Positions 13,860 to 24,024 of a stretch of 64,000 nt of DNA are shown here, one piece after another. The stretch is taken from positions 1 to 64,000 of the forward strand of contig PVNU02000873.1 of NCBI GenBank assembly GCA_003013855.2. Direction: 5' to 3'. Position 1 is the first letter of the stretch. The number at the start of each line of letters is the position of its first letter. A model generated the notes under the pieces. The model saw nothing but the letters and a program-made list of their open reading frames with translations, had not been told where the DNA came from and did no database searches. Source of the DNA: Liriodendron chinense. Lineage: Eukaryota; Streptophyta; Magnoliopsida; Magnoliales; Magnoliaceae. The translations under genes were made by a program, and so were the position numbers.

Positions 13860-14260
13860 AAGCTTAAGTGGTACGCCCCACATGAAACAATGGGAATTGA
13901 ATGCCCACTGAAATTTTTTTGGAAGCTATTAATGTTTTGGATCAAGTTGATATTTTTATTTTCCTTTCATTCATGTATGTGAGACCTTATAAACATGTTA
14001 GATGACAAAGAAACACCTTTGTAAGCCCTAGAAAGCTTTCAACATTGTTTCCTGTGGTGTGGTTTATTTGAGCTTTGCTGATATGCCTCAATTCTGGTCG
14101 TTCACAGTGATGTGGTGTCAAAGCTTTCAAAGTTGGGTCAATGACCCCAATTGGTGTCAAATTCCTATGGACTCACCATGATGTATATGTTTTATCTATG
14201 TTGTCTATCCATTTTGCCATCTCATTATGCCTTAAAATGAGTGCATGAGCCAAAAATAGG
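13860..14260. repeat. MITE remnant, same family as 42868-43340
   Basis: The stretch TTTTGGATCAAGTTGATATTT...TTCATTCATGTATGTGAGACCTTATAAAC...TTTCCTGTGGTGTGG closely parallels 43050-43200. Terminal repeats are not recognisable, so it is degraded. Confidence 0.6.
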
Positions 14261-14409
14261 ATTTTTGGATCATTAAATCACTTTGCTTCATCTTAAATTT
14301 ACTAAAATACTATATATTCCAAACATCAATTGTATGCCAACCATCAACTGACAATATGCATATGCAAAGAACAATCGGATTTATGTGAATTTGAAAGTTT
14401 TTAAAGTCT

Positions 14410-14990
14410 TGACTTACCTCAACCAGGACACCATCTCCACTACGATTAGTGAGGAAGGAATCCATCACAAATATAGATATGAGATGATTAAGAATTCTAG
14501 AAATCAGATTGTGTAGATTTTAAAAGAGGTCCTTTTGAGGATTTTAATCCAAGTTACATTTGAAATCTGGGATTTTGGGGGTAGCAATTTAGTAGGTAAA
14601 GAAACTGCATCACTTCCCAATTGAAAAGGCTTGCACACAAGACTATCTATACCATCCTTGTCAAATACAGCATAAAGGCCAAAATCTAGAGCACCAATGT
14701 TTCTTGTCCCAACTTCCTGTACAGGATTAGTATCTATAGTTACATATTTTCAAGCAAATGGGATTAGTTTCCACCTATGTTCAAGTGCAATGGGATAGAG
14801 AATCATATCCTATGTAAAGTGCAATGCAAGGGGCTAGGTTCATGTCCTCTCCTTGGCAGGTGTAGGTTTTTTTTTTTTTTTTTGCTTTATCAATAAAGTA
14901 CAGTCCTTTTAAACAAAGTACCTGTGAGACTCCAGTATACCATCTGGTCCCAAATATATGGCATGGCCACCCAGTAAGAAGAAACTTGTC
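14410..14990 (-). pseudogene. Possible decayed exons of an unidentified gene
   Basis: On the minus strand three open patches with splice-like borders can be read. One, about 14985-14920, contains FFLLGGHAIYLGPDGI; the word LLGGHAIYLGPD is reminiscent of ornithine carbamoyltransferase, but the neighbouring patches do not match that enzyme. A second starts after TACTAATCCTGTACAG (branch-point and acceptor-like) near 14718 and reads EVGTRNIGALDFGLYAVFDK, continuing to PPKSQ. A third ends at a donor-like GTAAG at 14414, preceded by NRSGDGVLVE. There is no full frame. It could be a host-gene fragment trapped among transposons, or chance. Confidence 0.2.
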
Positions 14991-16382
14991 CAAATGCACC
15001 ATAAACAAACACTAGTTTCTTAAACGACCTTAAAGGATGCTTTGTAATGGGAAATCACAAATGTTGATGCATTCTGTTCGTCGCTTAATTTGGTTTTTCT
15101 TGTTGTGACTGTGTGTACTCATGTACTCTTAAATCTCTCGTTGGCTTCACTATTCGAAAGAGGTGTAGGTTCTTTCACCAAAGGTGGAACTTAGTAAGTA
15201 AATTCATTCACAACTCACAAGTACCAATCTACACCTAACCACATAGACCTTCACACCCATAAACATGACATTAGTTTGTTTGACTTGAAATACTCAGAAA
15301 TGTTGGGACTTAGTAAGTAAATTTGGTCGTTAGTCTGGATAAAAATCATAGGTCTCACTCGTACAAACTGAACCAAAAGAGAAACCATTTGCATCTTATA
15401 ATCCAAAGAATGTAATTGGCTTAAATTAACAGAGGCAATCAAGATGATTCAACTAGAAACTAAAATGATCCTAGCAAATCAAACATACAAACAGAATTAT
15501 TGTACTTCAGCACTTAAAATTCAAAGGGAATTCCTTCAAAACTCTCTCGTTTTTAAAACAAGCCATGGATTCTATAAGAAGAAAAACCCATACTAAAATC
15601 AGACTCTAAAATTTTGAGTGGATATAGTTACCAATTCGAGCATAGTCGGTGTCATTGAGCTGGGGAAAAAACAAACTCAAATCAATGTAAAAACAGTGTC
15701 TGAAACTAATTTTCAATGTAAAGTGAACTAAATTACCTTAAACCGGCACCAAACCATAACATACATACATACACATATATACCTATCACGTTCTCCAAAA
15801 TGCATTGCTGTAGACATCCAAATTAAAGATGATGCCGACTAGTTCTTAGGTCACAACAAAGTTGCACACAACACAAACCTTGAAAACTAAGGGAACGCAC
15901 AACTAGGCCTAATGTAGCTTTCAATGTCTATGGGAGATTCTTTTCTCGATTGAGGGTACAGACAATGGCTTATCCCAAAACTTATACTTTTCCTTCTTTT
16001 TTTTTTTTTTCTTTTTTTTTTTTCCATAAGACACAGAGGATTCCGAAGAACACAATCTCCCATAGGACTTCCTAATGACCTATGAAAGGTCCACTATGCC
16101 ACTCCGTCGAATAAAAGATATGTTTATTGAAAGTCACCAAGAAAAAATCATTCAGAATAGAATAATTCGTCAATTATATATATAAAAAAAGAAATCCCAT
16201 ATGAGTTTTAAATAATAATAAATAGTAAAAAAAAGGTACAAAACAGCTAGCATAATCAGAATCACAATCAACCAGTAGAATATTAACAAATGAGTATAAA
16301 CAAATGAGAGACTCACGTTCCCTCCTCAATATTGAGTTTCTTGTAAACGTTAACCACAAACATTCCAACAAGTCGTCCATAT
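14991..16382. other. No recognisable feature
   Basis: AT-rich DNA with poly-T tracts (15996-16023 is a long T run with two C breaks). I see no coding or repeat signature. Confidence 0.4.
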
Positions 16383-16730
16383 TGTTGGAAGTAGCAAACC
16401 AAAGCGCAACTGTTATAGAAATCTTTGGTTTCTCAACAGTTGCATCATCAATTTCTCAACAGTTTCAGCAAATTACAGCAAACAATAAGCCAACAGTTTT
16501 CAGTAACCTTTGATATTCTCAAGGGTCTCATTGAAAGAGTTGTAACATGTGACTTTTAGGAGAATGAAGAGTCTTGTAACAGCCAATGAGTTATGTCTAT
16601 CTAAGAGTCTATAAATAGGTGAAATGTGTAGTCATTTGAAACACACTCAATCAAAAATTCAGCAATAGAGTACTTTGTTTTTTCTTCCTACTTGTTTTAG
16701 AATTTCTCCCAAGGCTTTGTAAAGCCAACA
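16383..16730 (+). repeat. 5' LTR of the host Ty1/copia element
   Basis: A 348-bp LTR, TGTTGGAAGTAG ... AAAGCCAACA, with matching 5-6 bp inverted ends (TGTTGG/CCAACA). A TATA box TCTATAAATAGG lies at 16608-16619, about 110 bp before the LTR end. The primer binding site follows directly. The 3' LTR is outside the window. Confidence 0.85.
16608..16619 (+). promoter_or_regulatory. TATA box of the copia LTR
   Basis: TCTATAAATAGG is a consensus plant TATA box in the expected U3/R position of the short LTR. Confidence 0.7.
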
Positions 16731-16733
16731 AAG

Positions 16734-16746
16734 TGGTATCAGAGCC
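16734..16746 (+). promoter_or_regulatory. Primer binding site, initiator Met tRNA
   Basis: TGGTATCAGAGCC starts three bases after the LTR end and is the standard complement to plant initiator tRNA-Met used by copia elements. Confidence 0.9.
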
Positions 16747-16782
16747 ACCAGTCTTAGGTGCCGATTCCATAGTCTAGTGAAG

Positions 16783-17732
16783 ATGGCCACTACTTTTCAG
16801 CCCCAAATTCTGAGGTTGTCAAAAGACAACTATGAGAATTTGTGCATCCAGATGAAGGCATTGTTCGGGTCACAAGATCTATGGGATCGAGATCATTACC
16901 GATGGGTATGTAGAGCCCACTATGGAGTAAGAAGCCGTCTACACCGCTAATCAAAGGGCGGTCCTCAAAGATCAAAGAAAGAAGGACAAGAAGGCTTTGT
17001 TTCTTGTCTATCAAGGGTTGAATGAGTCCACCTTTGAACGGATTGCTGAAGCGACAACATGCAAGCAAGCATGAGAGATTCTTAGCACCATCTTCAAAGA
17101 AGTTGATCATGTGAAGAAGGTTCGCCTCCAAACCTTTAGAGCCGAATTCGAGACCTCTCACATGAAGGAAGGTGAGTCTATTTCGGATTATTTTTGAAAG
17201 TTGCTTGTCATTGTTAACAACTTAAAAAGAAATGGCAAAAAGATTGAGATTTGCGGGTGGTGGAAAAAATATTGCGATCCCTTACACCCAAATTTGAGCA
17301 TGTGGTTGTAGCCATAAAAGAATCAAAGGACTTGGAAAAACTGTCTATTGAAGAACTGATGGGATCGTTGCAAGTGCATGAGCAACGAATGCAAAAAAAA
17401 TTGGACCGATGCTTGAACATGCCTTGGAGTCTAAGTCGACTCTAAATGAACAAAAGAATGGCCATACACAAAGAGGGGGCCGTGGCACCAGCAATCGTGC
17501 AAGTGGCAGAGGGCGTGGATATCATCCAAGCCAATCACAAAATCAAAAAAAGTTTACCAATTTTTATGGAAGAAGAAATGGTAGAGGCAGATCCATGCGT
17601 GGACGTGGAAATACAAAAAATATTCAATATTACAATTGCAACAAGTTCGGCCATTATGCTTCAGACTACTGGAGCAAACCAATAGATCAAGATGAGCATT
17701 CTAATTATGCAGAAGCATCAAATCATGAAAAG
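16783..17732 (+). pseudogene. Ty1/copia gag, broken by frameshift and insertion
   Basis: The capsid-like protein starts at an ATG 50 bp after the primer site. In frame pieces it reads LRLSKDNYENLCIQMKALFG (DUF4219-like start), then after a frame change near 16885 the UBN2-type gag core (YQGLNES, EAT, FKEVDHVKKV, ILRSLTPKFEHVVVAIKESK, MGSLQVHEQRM). A basic RG-rich tail and a zinc-knuckle position near 17630-17670 follow. The knuckle reads YNCNKFGHYASDYW: two of the four zinc ligands (first and last Cys of CX2CX4HX4C) are Tyr. The frame is then interrupted at 17738 by a 9.75-kb element and resumes at 27488. It is not functional. Confidence 0.85.
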
Positions 17733-19769
17733 GAAGATTTTGTATAATAAACCCTTATTATTTAGAGTGTTATTATTAATTTTTCGGTTAATTATCCCTC
17801 ATTAGCCAGATTTCAATGTTCAGGTGATCAGGAGAGGTTGCGTAAGATCTGATCCAATTAGGGTACTTTAGGACCCAAAAGTGATCACGATCAAGTGTGT
17901 TTAGGGCCCTTGAGGAAATGAAGTCATGAGAATCGAAGGATGGACCATATTTTACGGTGGAGATAGAGATCTGAAGGTTGGAAGAACGCATCACGACCAC
18001 GCATTTGGAAATTCAGGCTGTGTATTTTTAGATGGTCGTGATTAGGTGATCTTACAAGTTTGGACGATTCAGATTGGATGTCCACAGAAAGAGTGAACCG
18101 AGCATCAAGCAACAAGTGGAAACGTTTCATCCCAACTGTTCAGCTCGATCTCCACCATCCATACCTACAACGACAGACATCTGGATCTGTCTTCCATCAA
18201 CCAACTTCACCAGGCTGGAGTCCAACTCACTGTCCATCCATTCAGAGCTTCTACCAGCGGAAGAAATCACATCCAAACCACGTCCACACCTGCAAAGCAA
18301 TTAGAAAGATTTAAATATCACGCGAACAGCAAGAAAGGAAGCCTAGCAGCTCCACACGTGTGTAATCAGCACCCAGCAGAGCATCAGCCGTGGGCCCACC
18401 TGAGCATCATCACCGTCCAGCCCTGGACGTCCTAAATCCAGCTGTCCATCACAGTGGCCAGCGCTGTGGACCCCACATGCCATCCACGTCTATCATCAGC
18501 ATGAGTGGATCATCATCTCCAATCCAGCACATGTTGATCCCTCAGGACAGTGGAGAAGTCTCCATTCTTAGCAGCTGTGAAGGCCACACATCCATCGCCC
18601 ATCCATCAATTGCTGATTAGAGCAACAATCCCACACGTGCAGCATGTGCAACCGTCCAGCAAGTGGACCCACACTGCACAGCAATCCAAGCCTTCAAGCA
18701 GCTAATTCAGACCGGCCGTCCATCAAAGTTTGTCGCCCACTTCATCTCCTCAGCGTCCATCATGGAGGCCCACCATAATTCTCATGTACAAGGGCTGGAC
18801 GTCTAAGCACATGCACAACAGTGGAGCCCACCTTTATCAACAATCCATCTTCCAAGCCCACAATTCACACGTGCATCAGCAGCACCCGTCCACCTGCGTC
18901 AGCAGCCATTCACCATCTTCAATTTCCAACCGTCCACCACAACAGCAGTGGACGTCTGTCCAGCTGAACCAGCTCAGCTGTCCATCAAGTGGGCCACCTT
19001 CTGATGTACATCAGTTCCAACGTCCAGCAGATCCACCACCGTCCACAACCAGCATCCAGCAATCATCAATGGCTGGATCATTGCAGCCGTCTAGCACAGC
19101 AGCTCCATCATACGGGAGGCCAGTGAAGAATCACTCCATCCATCAGCCATCCAGCGAGCAAAGCAGTAGACCGAATCTTCCATTCTAGCCGTCCCTTGAT
19201 CGACCATGAAGGAGATCCTCATCTTCACCATGTCCACCAGATGGACTAATCTCTACCAATTCAACAGCCATGGAGCCATCCATCACTTCCATCACACGAC
19301 CCAGCTTCAAGTGATGAACCTCCTGCTCCAACGGATGGATCTCTTCTCCAGCACTCGTTACAACAGCTGGACCGTCCAATATTAAGCTAGGCTCACCGTC
19401 CAACTGTCCCTTCAATCAGTGGACCCCACCTGTTGCACGTGCAGCTCATCATACCCCACCAGTGTTCTTCAATGTCCAGCAGTGGACGTCCGTCCAGCTG
19501 ATCTCCAAGTTCGGCCGTCCTTTCCAATCAGCGGCCGTCCATCCAGCATCCACCTCCAATAACACATGCAGCCTTCTTTCATCTCCACCATTCCACCCTC
19601 AATTGTCGATCCAGCTGTTGATCATGCATCCAACTGACTGTACCATCAACTCCAGCAGCTAGACAATGGAGGAGTCCCACTTCACACGTACCAGCCATGA
19701 AGGCCACCATCTCTCCTCCACACAAGTTGAAGTCCAGTAGCTCCCTTGTTCATGTGCAACCAAGAGAGG

Positions 19770-19812
<43 letters not shown>

Positions 19813-19825
19813 TCTCTCTCTCCAC
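19770..19825. repeat. (CT)n microsatellite in LTR
   Basis: A CT repeat of roughly 25 units with one interruption. The counterpart in the 3' LTR is 26079-26127, with a different length. Confidence 0.95.
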
Positions 19826-20098
19826 ACATGTGTAAGGCTTCAAATTGCCACCTCACCAGTCCAAGCCCAAACCTAAAGAAAAGTTTGCTTTGGGCACTCC
19901 AAGCCTAACTCCTAACCCAAATCTAAAAAGCAAATCCATTGGCTTGGAAGTGCCACCTCATCATCCAAGTCGAACTCCATTCCCAAACCTAAAAAAAAGT
20001 TTACTTTGGGCACTCCAAGCCTAACTCCATTCCCAAACCTAAAGAAACTTTTGGTTTAGGCTTAGAGTGCCACCTAGGCTTGGGAGCCTCTCAAAAGT

Positions 20099-20108
20099 CC
20101 ATAAAAGG
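20099..20108 (+). promoter_or_regulatory. LTR TATA box
   Basis: CCATAAAAGG here and TCTATAAAAG at 26405-26414 in the other LTR, followed by a pyrimidine-rich start-site-like stretch. The likely transcript start is shortly downstream. Confidence 0.6.
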
Positions 20109-20394
20109 AGCTCATTCCCTTCTCATTCTCATCATCCCACAAATCTAAATCCTCTCTTCTTAGTTTTCTTTCTTTTTTATTTTCTTAGAGTAGTATAGTT
20201 TTTCTTTTGTAGAGAATTTAGTCTTTCATTGTAGCATGGTTGGCTAAACCTCTAGCTAAGGCTAGGGGTGAAGCCTTAGAAGAAATTTGCAAGCTTCGGT
20301 TCTTTTGGTTCAACAGTTGTGCATGAATGTTGGAGTTCTGTTTGGTTGATTGGTTCGATTATCCACCTTAGCGGACGCTATTGTTGTGTAAGCC

Positions 20395-20800
20395 CCTTGA
20401 TCCATCGTCGACTTCGGGCACGTTGGATGCTTGGGATCCCTTACACACCAATTAGCTAGTTCCTGATCGATAAAGTCCCTTGATCCATCGTCGACTCCGG
20501 GCACGTTGGATGCTTTGGATTCCCTTCGGTCATCGAGCTAGTGCAGGTAAAGTTATCGATCTGTAAAATCCCTTGATCCATTGTAGACTCCGGGTACATT
20601 GGATGCTTTGAATTCCTTGCAATTGATAGACGAGATCTTAACAGTTGGATCGGTCAATCAAAGCTTCCTATCTTGTAAGTATGCATTTGATCGTATGATT
20701 TGTGATTTTATCGGTTGACTTGTTGGTAAAGTTGTTAATATGTACAATTCCTTGATCCATTGTCAACTCCGGGCACAGTGGATGCTTGGAATTCTCTGCG
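20395..20800 (+). repeat. Repeated 48-bp hairpin-like units in R/U5
   Basis: Four units beginning CTTGATCCAT(C/T)GTCGACT and ending GGATGCTTGG(A/G)AT lie at about 20395, 20473, 20567 and 20748. Each holds an inverted ATCCA...TGGAT. They lie downstream of the TATA box and so would be in the transcript. Equivalent units are at 26699-27110. Confidence 0.7.
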
Positions 20801-21188
20801 ATCAACTAACGAGTGCTTCATGGTCAAATTAATCGGTTTAGATCACCATCTTTTATAAAATATGCAAGTAGTTTAACCGTTTTATCTTCTGATTGGAACA
20901 GATCTTTATTCGATTCTAATTGAGTTATAGTCGGACCAATGAATCAAACCTTGTGGATAAATCAAAGGTGGATCCCTAATGCCTTAGCCCCTTTTTTTCT
21001 ATTTTTGTCTTTCACCACACACAATTTGCTCCACTCTCGGATAATTCAGATTTTATCTTCTCTACCTAAAATAATTCCTCTACGTGTTCTTAACCTCAAT
21101 CCCTGTGGATTGACCTTGGTCTCACCGAGTATTTTACTACTTCGCTACCTGCACTTGGGTGTGCAATCTTCGGATTATAGCAAGTTTT

Positions 21189-21206
21189 TAGCGCCGTTGC
21201 CGAGGA
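21189..21206 (+). promoter_or_regulatory. Primer binding site, tRNA-Asp type
   Basis: TAGCGCCGTTGCCGAGGA starts seven bases after the LTR end and matches the complement of the tRNA-Asp 3' end at 16 of 18 bases. Confidence 0.85.
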
Positions 21207-21401
21207 TTGTAACGGTTTAAGAATATTTTTGAAATTGGTTTATGTATATATATTGTTAATAGTTTACTAACTTGTTTGTTTTATTTTTAGGGATTATCCT
21301 TGGTTGTGCATTTTTCTTCTCGAGTAACATCTTTCCTTCTTTCCTCCTTTACTATTCTTTCTAGATTTTTTATTGTTTTCAATTAAAGTGTTATCATACC
21401 A

Positions 21402-21737
21402 ATGCATGATGAGTGGACACAGAAATATGCTAAAATTCTTCTAAAAGATGAAAGGAAATCAAACCACAATGTTAGGGAATGCTCCATGCATGATTATCTA
21501 CATGAGAACAATGCACGTAAAGTTTCATCAGGTAAAACGCTGCGTGATTATCAGAATGAGAACAATGTATATGATGTTCCAGCGGTTAAAACATTGCGTG
21601 AGTATTGGAATGAGAACAATGTATATGATGTTCCACTGGTTAGGTCGATGCGTGATTGTTTGTATGGCTATACTTATCGACAACCATATAGTGCGCCATC
21701 ATACAATGCGAACGAACCTAATTGGCGAAACTATTAA
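21402..21737 (+). CDS. Athila-like leader protein with internal repeats, function unknown
   Basis: An intact 111-residue frame beginning MHDEWTQKYAKILLKDERKS. It contains three to four degenerate copies of an 18-residue repeat, (M/L)R(D/E)Y-x2-ENN-x-DVP-x-V, for example LRDYQNENNVYDVP and LREYWNENNVYDVP. It ends with a Tyr/Asn-rich tail. Its closest relative in the window is the minus-strand leader at 1-420. It lies 196 bp after the primer site, where gag begins in autonomous relatives. No known fold is visible. It may be a surviving N-terminal piece of gag or a packaging-related leader. Confidence 0.5.
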   Translation: MHDEWTQKYAKILLKDERKSNHNVRECSMHDYLHENNARKVSSGKTLRDYQNENNVYDVPAVKTLREYWNENNVYDVPLVRSMRDCLYGYTYRQPYSAPSYNANEPNWRNY

Positions 21738-21764
21738 AATTCCAGTTGGAGAGACGGACCAACA

Positions 21765-22427
21765 ATGAATGTTAACTATCCCCAAGGGCCCCCTATTTAT
21801 GTGTCTCCTCCGAAAAAGACCCCCAAGGATACGTTGCAAATGGAAAGCACCTCGCAGATCATCAATGAGATGGAAACATTGACTAAGCACATGGAATCAC
21901 ACTTCACTAATGAGGAGGAAATGACTCCCATAGTCCAACCTCCGTTTAACCTAATTGAACAACTCAAGGTGATTGATTTCAATTCTTCCGATATACTTGT
22001 TGAGCGTGACGAAGATGCTATTAACTTTAAATACAATGAAGAGATTCTAACGAAAGTTGATGAACCTGAGGAATCCAAAAAATCTGAGGGTGATAATATG
22101 ATTGGTGATGTTCAACAAGATGAAGACTCAAAGTGTGCTTATGAGCCCGTGGTCCCGTTTCCCCAGAGGTTAATCTCTTCTGAGCCTCTAGTTAATAATC
22201 ATGCCATGAAAATTCCCCAACAAAGTGATTTTGATACAATCCACCAAATTGACATGCCCAATTTCATTATTGATGAAGAGTTTTCCTGTATTGAGTGTCC
22301 TAATTCTTTGGAAGATTGCTTGGCTCACTTTGAAGATTCGAATGATCCCATGATTCAAGAAATAGTGAACGCCTTGCAAGACCCTACTCCGGTGCATGAA
22401 AGATGTTTCCTACTGATTCGCACTTAA
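21765..22427 (+). CDS. Athila gag/pol-derived acidic protein remnant
   Basis: A 220-residue open frame starting MNVNYPQGPPIYVSPPKKTP, acidic and rich in Glu/Asp. Near its C-terminus it reads CPNSLEDCLAHFEDSNDPMI then QEIVNAL. This matches CLAHFEDSSDLI...EIVQAL found between protease and RT in the Athila remnant at 9675-11560. Also present is VVPFPQRL, comparable to VAPFPLRL of the same remnant. So gag-end and pol-linker pieces have been joined while the enzyme domains between and after were lost. It is open over its length but probably has no enzymatic role. Confidence 0.55.
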   Translation: MNVNYPQGPPIYVSPPKKTPKDTLQMESTSQIINEMETLTKHMESHFTNEEEMTPIVQPPFNLIEQLKVIDFNSSDILVERDEDAINFKYNEEILTKVDEPEESKKSEGDNMIGDVQQDEDSKCAYEPVVPFPQRLISSEPLVNNHAMKIPQQSDFDTIHQIDMPNFIIDEEFSCIECPNSLEDCLAHFEDSNDPMIQEIVNALQDPTPVHERCFLLIRT

Positions 22428-23960
22428 TACCATCTATTGTGGAAGCACTAGGAGATTCTGATTGTATGGAGAAGACACCACCATTTGAAGAATCATTTGA
22501 AGTCTCTCCATCTCTTTGGTCTTTTCAGACTGAAGTGGACCATTACTGGGAAGATCCATTTTTGATAAACTAGTGCCCAGTTAATGCATTAAGGAGATAT
22601 TTTCTTGATACTGTCTCCTTTTTTCATACATGTGGTAGAAATTTCTATTGGCCCATAATGATTAAGAACACCCATGTACATTGTCGAGCAGGACTATCGA
22701 TGGTCCTCATGCGAAATTTGTTGAAATACATGATGATCCTGCTCCAGTCTATTCCCTTGATTGATCTCCTAGTCTTATAAAGATCCATTTCCCTGTTTTC
22801 CTAGGATAGATTAGTTTAAATTAGGATTTCTTGTCTTTGCTTATGATTAGGTATGAATAAACTCGCTCTTTGATAATTCTCTCAGGTACTCTCTCACTCA
22901 CTCCTCTTTTTGTTGTTGTTCTCATATTATGTTACATTACATATTTTTCAACATTGAGGACAATATCGAATTTAGGTTGGGGGGTGGGAATTTCTGCGAA
23001 ATTTTATTGAGAATGTTATTAAATTTTTTCTGGTTTTATGCTATTTAAAAAAAAAATCTATGAATTTATGTGATTTTGAAATAATTTGAATAGTAGAATA
23101 AAAAGTTATTTAATGATGACAATGTTCAAACTTGGAGTTTAGTTGCTTCAATAAATTTCAAAATTGAGTTCTTTCCATTAATTTTCTATTAGAAAATGAT
23201 AAACATTGATTGAGTCATGAATTTTCACAGTCCACATCTAGCTTGCACTGCCAAGATTTGAGTTTGATACTATAATGTTAACTTGATGATTGTTGAGAGT
23301 GATAGGAACCAAGCCTGGAGATCCTTGTCTAATTTGTTCATAAAAAAAAAAAAGAGAATACTTATAGTAATCTGGGGCAAGGATTTCATCCATTGTTGTT
23401 ACCATTACAGAACAATACTTTAGTACGAAGTGAGGCTTTTGGAGTCTTCGGCTATCGGTTATTGATTGAAAAAAAAAAAAAATCAAAAGATGGAAAAATA
23501 TTGAAAAGAACAGTAGAAAGGTTCGGAATCAGTGACTTGGTTGATCTGACCATTCTCTTCAATCATCAGCGTTAATATGAAAGTAGAAGACTGAACCCCC
23601 AGTTGTGTTAAGGCTAGATTTCACCATATACCATGAAACTCAATGTTTAAAATGCTTCTATTGAATCATTAATTCTTTGAACTCAATTAAGTTATTCACT
23701 AAGTGACTAGAATCTAGATTTAAAATTTTCTCAAAACTATATGCCTTGGAAATTCTACTATTTAAGAAACTTGAAGAGTCACATAAGTACATTGAATTTC
23801 TTTTTCTGTTTATCTTTGTTTCACTGGGAAATAAGAGGAAGTCTCGAGATTGTTTCCTTTGGTGAAAACTACACAGGATAAGATTGATTGAATGATTTTG
23901 AAAAAAAAAAAAAAAAAACCCTAGGATTATTTTCGCATGTCTTGCTCAGGACTAGCAAAA
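22428..23960. other. Non-coding interior of the LARD
   Basis: AT-rich with A runs. At 22950-22990 ATTGAGGACAATATCGAATT is followed by AGGTTGGGGGGTGGG, a polypurine-tract-like motif well before the 3' LTR. No domain-bearing frames are seen. Confidence 0.5.
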
Positions 23961-23974
23961 TTTTTTTTTTTTTT

Positions 23975-24022
<48 letters not shown>
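23961..24022 (+). promoter_or_regulatory. Expanded T24-G38 tract at the polypurine-tract position
   Basis: 24 T followed by 38 G directly precede the 3' LTR (TTGATAAG). Related elements have a short G run here that primes plus-strand DNA synthesis. The length is exceptional. Confidence 0.7.

Positions 24023-24023
<1 letters not shown>

Positions 24024-24024
<1 letters not shown>

Larger units (their letters stand above)
17738..21182 (+). repeat. 5' LTR of the LARD
   Basis: About 3445 bp, ending ...CTTCGGATTATAGCA. By eye it is well over 90% identical to 24024-27487. Internal blocks: a C-rich, GTCCA/CCATC-rich region (18050-19650) with spurious long open frames, a (CT)n tract (19770-19825), repeated blocks containing CCAAACCTAAAGAAA (19857-20050), a TATA box (about 20099-20108), and a set of repeated hairpin-like units (20395-20800). 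Confidence 0.9.

Noticed and set aside
14920..14985. Ornithine carbamoyltransferase gene
   Set aside because: Only about 12-16 residues resemble the enzyme, and adjoining patches do not follow its sequence.
18060..19662. Several long open frames in the C-rich part of the LARD LTR, including one of 152 residues
   Set aside because: They lie in LTR sequence with stop-poor GTCCATCC-type composition, the peptides are low complexity, and frames are not kept between the two LTRs (201-residue frame at 24948-25553 differs).
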